Positions 42,795-54,305 of a stretch of 64,000 nucleotides of DNA are shown here, one piece after another (the stretch's first letter is position 1; every line of letters begins with the position of its first letter). The translations under genes were made by a program, and so were the position numbers. The DNA is from Phylloscopus collybita (Eukaryota; Chordata; Aves; Passeriformes; Phylloscopidae): positions 1,293,001 to 1,357,000 of the forward strand of contig JAJNNQ010000045.1 in NCBI GenBank assembly GCA_027886175.1, read 5' to 3'. The notes beneath the pieces were generated by a model. It had not been told where the DNA came from. It saw only the letters and a list, made by a program, of their open reading frames with translations, and made no database searches.

Positions 42795-45700
42795 ACACGG
42801 GCTTGCTCAGTTCTCTCCCTGAGACTTGCTAAGCCAAGGTGATGAACCCCAGGAACCCGCAGAAGCAGCCAGCAGGGTTTCTAAGCTGCTGCCCCAGCTG
42901 GATGGATGGCTGCCTCTCCCCGGGGGACAGCAAATGAACGGCCCCGGAGCCCTCCTTGCCTCCCCTGGGGATCTGTCACCCAGCTGAGGAGCACCCTGCC
43001 CATTGCTCAGCCCTGCTGGTTACCAGCCAGGCCAGCAGTGAGCACAGGAACCCGAGGGAACGGCCCCGTGTGCACACCAAGGCATGCACAGAAGCAGCTC
43101 ATCAAAAACTCCTGTATTTACACACTCTTTTATTTTGGTTTTGTTGTTGTTTTGAAGGGAGGGAATAGTCAGGAACACGGTTTGAGGGTGTGTTTTAAGC
43201 ATAAAGAAGTACCAAAGCAAACAGCTAAATGAATGCACTGGTTGCTGTGACGTGTTGCATCTTGATTATTGCAGAGGTAAAATGAAGCCTCATCCTCTTA
43301 CCAAAAGAAAACAATAATGACTTTTATAGCAAAAGTACCCACCCTGACAGAACGCTCCATTTTCAGTTTAGGTTTTACTTTATTCTCAAGTACCAAGTGA
43401 AGAAGAGCCAGATTACAATAAATATTAACCCAAAGCATCAGCTGAATCTTGCTCCTCACCTATGGGCCCAAGTGTCATCCTGACTCTCTCTGGGCTCCAG
43501 GATTCCTGAAGTCAGACCCCCCTCAGAGCTCACAGCCTTCACTATCAACTCCAAAGCTCTACAGACTCCTCACCAGCTTCTCCAGCTTCACCATTTGCCA
43601 CCTTGGTGATAAATTCCAAGTGATTTTACTAAGCAGTAGCAAATATTTCATTGCACTAGAATGATTAAAAAAGAACTCGGGCGTGCGAGAGGGAGAAGTT
43701 AAAAGATTTCCCCCTCTTCCCTCCTTCTCCTGAATGACAATTCCACTTCTGAAAGATCAAGAGGGACCTTCTATGCCAATCTGTACTATGGAAAGTATAA
43801 TGAACAAGTCAGTCACTTCCTCAGTTACTGTGAGGGAACGTAAGTGAATTCCACAAAGGAACAACTGAAAGCAATCAGATTCACTTTCTGCACAGCTGGG
43901 AGAAAAGCAATGCTCTTACTTAAGAAAAAAAAAAGGATTAAAAACCAACTTAAATTTGCTTTCTTCAGAACCATCAATCCGTTTGAACGAAGAGAGCCCA
44001 CCTTTCAACTACAAATTGGCAGAAGAAGTGAATCATCACAGCAAACGCTGTGCCCTTCAAAGCTATAATAAGAAGGCCTCTAGGCTTTTTTCCAGGGGTG
44101 GAACTCCCTCCACATCTGGAACAATCAGCATCCTCCTCTACCCACCGTACAGCAGTGCCCTTGTTTGCCTGCTGTGGCTGGCAGAGGTCACCACAAAGCA
44201 CATGGCTAACGAGAGGCTCAGTTTATAACCTGTCTCAGGGCCACAGTTATTAGATTCATTTCCTGGCAAGTGACATTTGAGAGACTCCTCCCACATATCA
44301 GCTCCACAGCTGAATGGGTCCGAGCAGTCCCGTTCTTGGGGGAAGCATTTCCACACTGAGTCTGACAACAGAGTCCTAAACAATTGCAGGAGTGCTCCTG
44401 TGAGGGTTTGCTGCACTCTGCAATCTGGGGAGAGCTGGACGGTCCCTAGCTCAGCTTCAGACCTGGCAGGATACAAAGGCAGGGCAGGAAAGCAGCCACC
44501 AGGAAGGGCTGCCTGGGGCAAAAGGCAAATAGCTGATAACTGCTGATGCACTTAGCCCGAGGCAATGCCTGCCTCAGCCCCCCGGGCTCCCAGAGAAAGG
44601 GCCAGTGGGGTAAATGCTTCTATTGATCAATTCAGCAACCCCCGCTGGCAGTGAGGATACCTCAGCTGGGCTGGCAGGGTCTGCCAGCTGTGCCACCCAG
44701 CCCTGCAGCCAGCCTGGGTGCCCCAGCACACAGCAGTGGTGCTGCAAGCCAAGGAATACACACCTCCCTTAGAACTGCATCACTGCACACCCCTCCAGGC
44801 AGGAACTTCGGAAAGGGGAGCTGAAGAGCAGTGGAATAACCAGAACTTCCCTAGCTAAGACAAAATCCACAGCTTAGCTGCACACGGACTGTGAAAAGCC
44901 CTAAGGAAATACTCCAAGGGAACAGAGAGGATCAAGCCAGTCCTTCCCACCCCGGATTGTGCCTTCACTGACACACAGTGCCCGATGGGAGTGTAAAAAG
45001 TTAATCCCAGGCTGAGTGAGCTTCTCACCTTGACTGAATGAACGGTTCCTAGACACAGCACTGTCACAGATGGCAGATGGGATCAGGAGAAGAGCAGCAT
45101 TCAGCAGTCATTGCTAAAGACAGGAACGACGTCCTGTGTGCCTCTAGGATCCACTCCTCCCAGAGCACACTGCCTTCCCCCATCCCCATGCACCTGGCAG
45201 TATTCCACAGCTGCTCACCAACTGCTGGAAGGGAGAATACCAACTCTGTGCAATCTGAGTGGGGGAGAGGTGAAAAAGGGAAGGGGTGGAAGGGAGCTGC
45301 AGAATTACTTTTTCATTCAAATGTGAAAATCCAGAGATATGCATGGGTACAAGTAAGGGCAGAATAAAGCCTTAAATATTTAGTCTTCTTTGAAGCTTTC
45401 ACACTAATCACTTAAGCCAACACAACATCTTAAAAATCTACGGAATTATCCAAAGCCTTTCTGTTAAGCCAGTTCTAAGGATACAATCAGTTCCTCTCCC
45501 GCCCTGACATCACACAAAGCGACTCAGGCAGCAGTTAATAAATCTAAGCCCCTGTGACAGATTTCATCTTCCACGGGAAAAAAAAAACCACTGCAGAGGA
45601 AACCGAAAAATAAAAGAGGATCTGAGGGAAAAATCTATTCATTGATCAGGGGAAGGAGAATGCTAAATTCAGCTGGCAAACAGCAGCCTGGCAAAGGAGC

Positions 45701-48700
45701 CATCGAGACACTTCCGAGTGTGCTGGCACAGCTTTGTGCTGGATCTGCTCAGCAACCCCGGCACAGGAGCTGCAGCTTTGAAATGCACCCGTCCAGCACT
45801 GCAGAAGTCAGATCCAGTTTTTTGATGCATTGAAAACAGCACTCTCCTCTGCAAATCCAGACTCACGCCCTGAAATTCCTCAGAGGCAAAAATGTGCCGA
45901 ACAAAGCTCCTCTGTAATTGGCATTTTGTAGGGGAGAAATGCTCACCTTTCACAACAGAGCCGGGAGAGGTGGTCACTTTCTTTTCATTGATCTCTCTAA
46001 AACAATTTACAGTAATCCCACATGTTAAAATACTTAAAAGCCATAAAACTAAAGCAGCCTTTCTCCTCTGCTACAGAGGACCACACACAAACTCAAGCAC
46101 AGACTTGTTGAAGAGTGGAAGGGGTTAAAAATCTGTGGAGAATGAGAGAATAAGGCTAAAAAGCACTACTGCAGTTAATGTTAAAAACACTAATTTCAGT
46201 CCATTTGTGCAGAGGCATTCTGGTTTGAATTTCTTCAGTGAAACCAGATGTCTCCAGTGATCATCAGAATGCACAGACGACATAAAGCATAATCAGCTTG
46301 TCCTGGGCACAAGTTCCAGCACATCCAAAGAAACTGGCGGCTCTCAGAGAGGAAGCAGCTAAATGCAGTAACCTGGTGATTGCTCAGAAACACAGCTCTC
46401 AGCGCTGGAATTGGGAGGGGGATGGGAAAGGACGACAGCGGTGATGAGTCCTGAGCAGTGCCTGAGTCCAAACACAACTGTGAGAAAAGCACATAATCAA
46501 GAGACAAAAAGCTTCCCAGGGAATTAATGTATCTGGTTGCTCTGTCATTGCATATAACCAAATAGATGTTATAATAGTGAGACAGCACCTTACAGAGACA
46601 GCTGTAATAATCAGAGCTTTAACAGGCTCCAGCACAGAACCCTACAACACGGCAGTGTCATGATCATCTTCACTCTCAAGCTGTCCGACTGAGAAGAGAG
46701 GTTGTGCTTTTATTAGCTTATATTAGCACACCACTTATCTAGTTTCTAAAAGCAGAATTAAAACCTTCTGCCATGTGCTGACACCTGGCTGCTGTCCAAG
46801 CTCATACTTCATTTAGCATTATCACTGAAAAATGGGAGGCTCAGGCAATACTGGAGGGAGATGGGAAGACAGGCGGTTGCCCATTACTGTCAGCTCGTTT
46901 CATGGGCTCACTTCTCCAGCCTTCAGGAGACAGGAATCTGACAGAAATCACAGCAAGAACAATTAAGTTCCCTAAATTCCCCAATTCAGGCTCTTGGATC
47001 CCCTTTTTTTGCCCCCAAAAGCTTATCCCAACATCAATTCAGAGCAAACAGCTTGGATGCAGATGTGATCTCAGCGAGAAATTTTCTGTGCCTGACACAC
47101 AGTTTGTGTCCCTACTGATGCACTCCCTGACTTCAGGAAACAAGAGGAGCCTTTTCTGGAAATGTGAGTCCAACATTTCAGCTTTGCATGAAGGTTCTGA
47201 CACCATTTCCCACAGCTGACAATTCCTGCACTGCTGCTCCAATGCCACTCCTAGCACAGAGAATTTTCCAGCTCTATCCCAGGTCCAGGCAGTGACACGA
47301 TGGCCACTGCTCACTCCAGGCTGGGCTGAGTGCACTCCCTCACTGCCAGGCAATGGCTCCTAGTTCCAACCCCCTTTTTTTTTTGTAACCACAGCATATC
47401 TGCTCCATTATTAAATCCCCTTTTCCCTATATTCCCAAGAACATGGAGTTACAGTGGTAGAACAAAGCTGCAAAAGAATTACCTTTCAACTAATTTGTGA
47501 GCCTCCAGCTGCCCTGTTCTCCCATTCCAGAAGTCCCCTGAACCTTGCCAGAACAGCAGTGTTTGACATGCTAAGCCCAAGTAGAGGACAAATATGAATA
47601 TGGTGATTTGCTCATTGAGCTGCATACATAATCATTAGAAAAGTAATGAACAAAGAACACAGCAGGCCAGAAAAAAAAAAGATTGAGCAGGCAGGGTCAT
47701 GTATTTCAGCAAAGCTTCCTACCTGTTTATTAATTAATTGAGACAGCTTTTCAGAAACCTTATAGCAACAGGGGCTCCCATTTATTCCACATGAGCACAA
47801 TTTAACTGCTGAAGATCTCTACCTGAGAGGAAGTGTTTTTGATATCAGTGGGAAAAAAAAAGGAAATTAAGAGTTTGAAGGGATGAAAAAGTTAAGAAAA
47901 ATACCATCACAGTCTGTTATGAACACATTAATGGTTCTGAAGCAGGGGGAGGAAATCTCTCCCCCTCTCAGCTCTAGGTTATCTGAGCTGCTGGATAAAA
48001 GCCCACGGAGCCACCTCTCTGCAGTGGCCATTCCCATTCCCTCAGACACTCAGAGCAGGACCTACAAAGCACATCCACCCCAACACCTCTTTCCATCAGG
48101 AGTGCCCTTCCTGGAGAAAGCAGGGATAATAATAGCCAGGACTTACAGTTTATCATTCTTCTGACAGTCACAAAGTAAGCTTGAAGTGAACTCCTTTCAT
48201 CCCTTCCCACCCTTTCTCTCTGCTCTGTCTGGTGCAGGGGGGTAATTAAAGTATTTTACTGCCTGACTGACAGCCCAGTGCCCCACGAGCCACAGGCGAG
48301 TAAAGGGCACGCATATTCCACAAGGAATGTAAACAGAGCCATGGCAAAATACTCAGCAGCCACCTCCATCAGCATTCCTAAAAATCAAGGAACACTCCAC
48401 AGAGCTTCCTTTCCCTCCCTCCATTGATGCTTTATATTAAAACTCCAACCCAGTCTCAAGTGAACAAAGATAAGAGCATGAACGTTCTTATTTTGCTCCG
48501 AGCATTCAATTTGCTAACGCATTTTAGCTAAAATTCCTGCTTAGTCACGCCTGACACAATCCAGTCTTTTAGGCAAACATTCCCTCCATTCTGTGTGCTA
48601 TGGCTGCCAGCCAGCTTTCAGTTGATGTACCCAGGGTTTTTCTGCTGGTGTCCAAGCACAGCGAGATCTCTCAAACCTGCTCTCTCACAGCACTGTCACC

Positions 48701-50327
48701 CCTGCATATGCTCTCCATTTATGAACAAAGCAGATGCAGATTTATGTATAGGCAGGTCTGAGTAGTGCATATTCATTTTAGAGATATCAAACAGAAAAGC
48801 TTCTAAGGCAGGTTATGCACAAGAAATAACTGTATGTCCTGAAACAAATAAATCTTTCTGCAAACAGCCAAAGGGCATTATTCTTCATCCTGGAATTAAA
48901 GCTTTGTTGCAGGTGGATTTACATGAAAGGCTTTGACTCTATGGAAAAACAGCAATAGAAAAAAAAAATCGTCATTTGTTTAACAAAACATAAACAAAAC
49001 AGAAACCAAACAATTTCCAAGGCTCCTACAAAAGGAAAGTGAAACAGAAGGACAGAGTCAAAGCTTTTGATTAGAAGTCAGGCTCAGAAATTCTTCACTG
49101 AACACACTGCTCAGCTGCATTTCCTTCTCAGATGACTTCTTTAAAGTCCAGTGAGTTTTCTTAAAGTCCCCAGACAAGATTTTTACCAAAAAGGAGAAAA
49201 GATGCCCAATGTTTTGGCCAACTACCTGACCACTGTTCCCACTGCCAGTGCTGCCTAACCCAGCTACCCACAGCCTTGTTTCAGATTCAGGGCAAGGATC
49301 TGATAAAGCAAAGAGCAGGAAGAAAGAAAAGAGGAAATGAAGTTTTTCCCTGTTACCTGAAGCAGAGCTCTTTGGGTGCAGCTCCCAAACCAACTCTGCC
49401 ACACAAAGGCAGAAAGGGAAACCAGCCCAACTCACAGCAGCTCTCACTGATGAGGAGGTGAAACTCTTGGCAGGCAGAACGTAATTCCACTGGAGACAAA
49501 AGCTGGCAAAGAAATACTCTGCCTCTCAGGCCACCAGGAAGCTCTGCTGGTGCTGCTGCAACGCAGCCATGTCCTGTCCTTCTCAACACTTGGGAAAATC
49601 ACAACATCTCCGTGCTCCTCCTGGGCTATTCTTAGGTTTCTTGTGCCTGAAGCTGCCAGCAGATCGAGTTTCCTCAAGTTGAAAGAGCACTGAGAATGTC
49701 TCTGAACATTCACATCTTTCCTTGCTTCTGATAGCAGCAACTCCTCTCTTCAATTGTGCCTGCTCAAGGTTTTTCCAGAAATGCAAGCGAATAGAGCCTG
49801 CTCTGAAAACTGTTAATTGTTCCCCAAAATATCATTAATTTCTGAGTGGTTTTTTTAAGATAGTTGGTCTGTTGCCTCAGCTCTAATTACATTTCTCATG
49901 TCAATTAATTAAAACCATGCTAAATGAAATGCCAGTTTTTATTTAAAGTTTAGGAGGAAAAAATCATGGGATACAATTAGATGTTACCAGACGTGATCTC
50001 AGCAGGTTTTCAATTATTCTATGGATAATACATCCCTAATTCAATACAAAGCTGTAATTAAGAATGTAATTAACTTGTGGCATTCTACTGATGTCATACA
50101 CCACAAGAACACATAACAGTGCAGAATCCTTAATGGATTGGTCTGTTTCAACGAGGATGAATTAGGCACATAAAAATAATTTACTATGGGAGCTTGGCCA
50201 GCATAATGGCCACATCCAAAAAACAAAGTATAAAACCAACTTTGTCCTGTCAAGGACGATCTGGCCAGAACCCAAATCTGCACCTGCTACCCTGGCATGG
50301 AATTTCCCTTCAAAGGCAGGTGGGATT
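42795..50327 (-). other. Intron sequence, no gene seen
   Basis: About 7.5 kb of noncoding sequence. Frames are at most about 137 codons (44138-44551, minus) with no recognised family. A CpG-bearing stretch at about 42895-43075 is short. The end of this stretch, about 49811-50075, is unusually dense in TAATTA/AATTA motifs. Confidence 0.55.
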
Positions 50328-50330
50328 ACC

Positions 50331-50667
50331 TGATGTCACCCTGGTTTTCTCTGCTCTTCTAAAGTTTTTCTGAAGATCCTCCAGCCTTCTGATTGTTTAC
50401 TTTTTGTAATGGAGTTTCTCATGGATTTTCACATACACAACCTATTGTTATGGTAACTGTCCTTTCATGTTTACATTCTTCTCATAAGGAGGAGGCTGCT
50501 GATGAACTGTTGGGTTACCCAGTGTGGTTGGAGAGGAAGATTTTCCTCCTCCAATCCATGATCACTGTCAGAATTCTATAAATGTCGAGGTCTGTAAATA
50601 AACTGCCCCTTTTTGCCTTGGACATCTCAGTGTGTGAGTGTCATTTCTTTTGTGTTGTATTGCAACA
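50331..50667 (+). mobile_element. LTR-like retroviral remnant (probable solo LTR)
   Basis: A plus-strand promoter and polyadenylation layout is visible: CCAAT (50551-50555), TCTATAAATG (50575-50584) and AATAAA (50597-50602), followed by a GT/T-rich U5-like end finishing TTGCAACA at 50667. The unit seems to start TGATGTCACC at 50331, but the edges are not certain. ACCT occurs at both ends (50328-50331 and 50668-50671) and might be a short target-site duplication overlapping the first base. The sequence shares no obvious motifs with the LTR at 42353-42789. No retroviral coding sequence adjoins it. Confidence 0.6.
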
Positions 50668-53556
50668 ACCTTCAGCTGCCTGGCTGTGTGGGCAGGGCAG
50701 GTGAGGAGCTCAGGAGGTCCCTGCTGCAGCCTCCCTGGGCAGGAGCAGCACTCAGAGCTGCCTGCTGCTGGACTGAGCTGTTCTCTGTGCACAGCACACA
50801 CAGCTGCATTCAAAACCTGCATTTCAGCCTGGGTTGAATCTGCAGTGCAGCCCATCTCTGTGCTATCACATCACTTCAGCTTAGGAGGAGCCCTCCAGGT
50901 CACTGCTGCTTATTAAAGGAAGGTTTCTGAAACACAGGCTGCTCCGCTGTGCTGTCTAAACCAAAGATTTCTGTTCTCAGTTACAATTATTTGAACACCA
51001 CCATTCCCTTAGATGTTTTTAATATATGACATTTATGGGAGGAAAAAGAGAAGGTAAATTTCCTGAGGAAACCAAAACAGGTCCCAGAAGAAAGCCCTCA
51101 GAACTACAAACTTCTCTCTGTTCACACAGTAAAAAGAACCTACAAAATATTTATTTTTTTCTTTCAAGTAAGCCCTCTTTCAAGAAGGATAGGAGGATAA
51201 AAGCTTGAATTATCAGCTAAAGGATCTCCTGTGCTATAGTTCAGTGGTGATGTGTCAGTAAACAGATGAAAATATCATCAGGTAAGGCACTGACAGCCAC
51301 TCTAGGAAGTATCAAGGAACTCTAGAGCCATTGAACAGACTTGTGTGAGACTTTAAAAGAGCACACTCCTGTTTATCTTTCTCTCTAAACACTTAGTATT
51401 TCCCCTTCTTTAAAATAAATTAATTAATGGAGTGTCTTAAGCCTATTTCTGCTCCTTGCTGAAGGAAATTACCACTTTGACATTCAAATAAAGTTTCATT
51501 CTGTAAGCTGACTGTAAGGAACTTCATACAATGGACAACATAATTCTCAAAGCATTAACCACTACACTCAAAAAATCTCTAAGTGGATTTTCTCAGCTTC
51601 ACTGTCAATAGCTTAATTAGCAGGAATATTTATAAAGATCTTAAAGAAAGTCTGACTTTTGTTGTTGAAGCCTGGAAAAAATTAAATCCAAACCTAAAAA
51701 ATGCATCAGATTGAAAACTGGGGGAGGTTCTTGTAATATTTTTATCAACCATACAGGTCAATACCATTCCTGACCTTCAACGTGCTCAACCTTTTCTGCA
51801 ATGTGTTGAATCCTCATTCCCTGACAGCTGCAAGGAGCTTTTAGGGGATTCTACAACATCTGATATCTGGTGGGGGAAAAATATTTCTTCTGCATGCAGT
51901 GTGCAGAAAAGGAATGGCAGATCCTTCTGACACTGCTCAGAGCACACACAGCAAGCCAAAGGTGGCCACTTGATTGATTTATAGAAAAACGTTGCTTTGA
52001 GATTGTTTTTCCTGCCCTCTGCTCAGAGCCCTGAAGAAGCCAAAAAGCCACAGGTTTTCCTTCCCATGACCTGCTTTGCTGGTAAATTTTCAAAGCATGC
52101 ACAGTTCCAAGCTGTCTGCATTTGTGCCCACCACCACCTCCTCCAGCTCTGCCAGGGATCCCAATGTCCTTCCACGGATGGATTCCACCCTCCACTTCCA
52201 TTTGCTTTGGTTTCCTCCCAGCTTCACTCTCCTGTGCTGAACTCTCAGCCAGTGAAAGGGGAACACACACCAACCCATCCTCTACCAACCAGCACGTTCA
52301 GCACTGAACATCACACATGTAAAAATGTTCTCGAGCCCATCCAGCCACACAGATTTTTTTTCCTCCAAGCAGTTATCACATACAGACACACTCCAAAATT
52401 ACCAGACATAGCTCTTTTAGTTTTCTAAAATATCACTCCAATAAACCTGAACCAGATGTTTTCTTTATATATTTTGCTAATGCTATCAGTTTTTAATCAA
52501 AACGGAGCTGACTAAATTCATGGTCTTAGTTAACAGCAAAGCTCCTTTGAATCACAAGATGTCTCTTTCAGATCAAAGTGGCACAGAAAGAGTCTGAGTT
52601 CAAATTTATTCTCGTCTATCCAGGGTCTTTCTTTAGGATTCTTACCCTTTTTCCACAGCTCAAGATGTTGGCACTTCATGAATCAATCTCAAAGGATATT
52701 AAAAGCAGCAGGAATAGCCTACAATGAGCCAGAAGGTTCCTTCACAAAAAAAAGAATGCTAAGTTTGCCAAGGAAAGCACTAAAAAAGTAATAAGGAAAT
52801 CCAGACTTAAACTTAATTCATCCCCACATACATATGCATTAAGATACAGCCTTTAATGACAATTTATTTCTTCCAGAGTACTTGTGTAAGGCTGACAGAA
52901 CAGACAGCTGCTCACCATTTCTTTATCATTATGTATAACCCCATGCAGTCATTCAAGACACAATATTCAAGTGTTGCACCGAATTATGAACATTCTGATA
53001 AACTTTTCTGGCAGCTTATCATGGTACTGTACAGCACACTTCAGAAATATTAATACATTTACTTACACAGCCCTTTGCTTGAACAGAATTTTCCATGATT
53101 TTAAAAGGCTGAACTGCAGCACAGCAAAATTAGCAGCTACTCTCAGAAGCATCTGCTAATACAGATGCCTAATTTAGAAAACCTGTGGCCTGATTTTCTG
53201 AAGGATTCAGTATTAGTGCAAGTTCTGATCAAATCTCCTGCTTCCATTAGGGACAGCTATAAAAAAATATCAAAGCATAACAGAAATGTGCCTTTTTTTC
53301 CACCAGCATAGTGCTGTGCAGCAGGAACATGAACAGAATATAATTCCCCAGACTGTTACTCAACTTCCCTTTGTCCTTCTACAATCTTTGCTCCTTCCAT
53401 GAGACAAGTTAACCTGCAAACTTATCCAGCACGTCTGGCTACAGCAAGGGAAGATAAAAGAAGGATTCAGAAAATGGGAGTGCTGAACGCCGAGGGAAAT
53501 TTCAGAGAGGAAATATAAGATGCCTAGAACCAGATAGCCTCTGCCTATCTTCCTTC
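50668..53556 (-). other. Intron sequence between two LTRs, no gene seen
   Basis: Noncoding. Frames are at most about 145 codons (51851-52288, minus) with no recognised family. No retroviral internal sequence was recognised between the two LTR-like units. They differ in sequence, so they are not the two ends of one provirus. Confidence 0.55.
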
Positions 53557-54300
53557 TGTGGCTTGCATTTGGTTCCTAAGAACAAGGCTGTGGTCTTGGA
53601 AAGGCTGTTTGTTGGAACCCTGGGCACTGAGAATTCCAGGCTTTCTGTGCTGCCAGGCACTGACCCCCAAGCAAACCCTGCATTCCACCTGGGGCCCTGG
53701 AGAAGGCTCCCAAAATTGAGTGACAGCCCTGGGATTGTGGGGGTGTGGTTTGGATAGAAGTGTGTGAGAGCACATTTAGACAGAGTTTAAGGGTTTAGGA
53801 TACAGTAATAGAGATATAAAGCAAGGTGGAGGTTTCAGGGCAGAGGCTGAGTCCTTCTTTTTCACCTTCTCCCTGGCTCTGGGTGGTGTTTGTAATTGGG
53901 CAGGAAAATCCACACTGGGCCATGGGTGGCTGGGTATTGGGTTAAAAGTAAAAAAAAATTAGGTGTCATTTCTTAATTTTATCCTTAAAAGGCTTGCAGA
54001 GAGAGAGATGGGCTCCATTTTTAGTTTGTTAGCTGGAAGTGCTGTAGAACTCAGGGTTTGTGAGACTGTACCATGGATAAGAATTAATAAACATCTGAGT
54101 CCGAACACCAAACACCATCTCATGCATTTAATCCCAACTGGCAAAAAGAAGATAAAAGCAACAGCTCTTAAAAACACGTTCTGGGATGCTGCCACCAACA
54201 GTGAGTGTGAAAAGCAGCGAGGGCCACGTCATCCACCAAATTCCAGAGCTGCTCTCAGGCTGCCCAGTTAAACCCAGGCTGAGCCCGTGCCATCCCCACA
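53557..54300 (+). mobile_element. Solo LTR of an endogenous retrovirus, with target-site duplication
   Basis: A 744-bp unit beginning TGTGG and ending CCACA (perfect inverted termini). It is flanked on both sides by the same 5 bases, CCTTC (53552-53556 and 54301-54305). A TATA-like ATATAAAG lies near 53813, and AATAAA at 54086-54091 is followed by CATCTGAGTCCGAACACC, a typical R/U5 arrangement. The 5-bp duplication suits ERVL/gammaretrovirus-like or similar avian elements, but I cannot name the family from memory. No gag, pol or env remains. Open frames inside it (53563-53757, 53963-54271) are fragments with no meaning as genes. Confidence 0.85.
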
Positions 54301-54305
54301 CCTTC

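Noticed and set aside
42353..54300. The LTRs at 42353, 50331 and 53557 as ends of one full provirus
   Set aside because: The sequences and orientations differ, the 53557 unit has its own target-site duplication, and no gag, pol or env was recognised between them.
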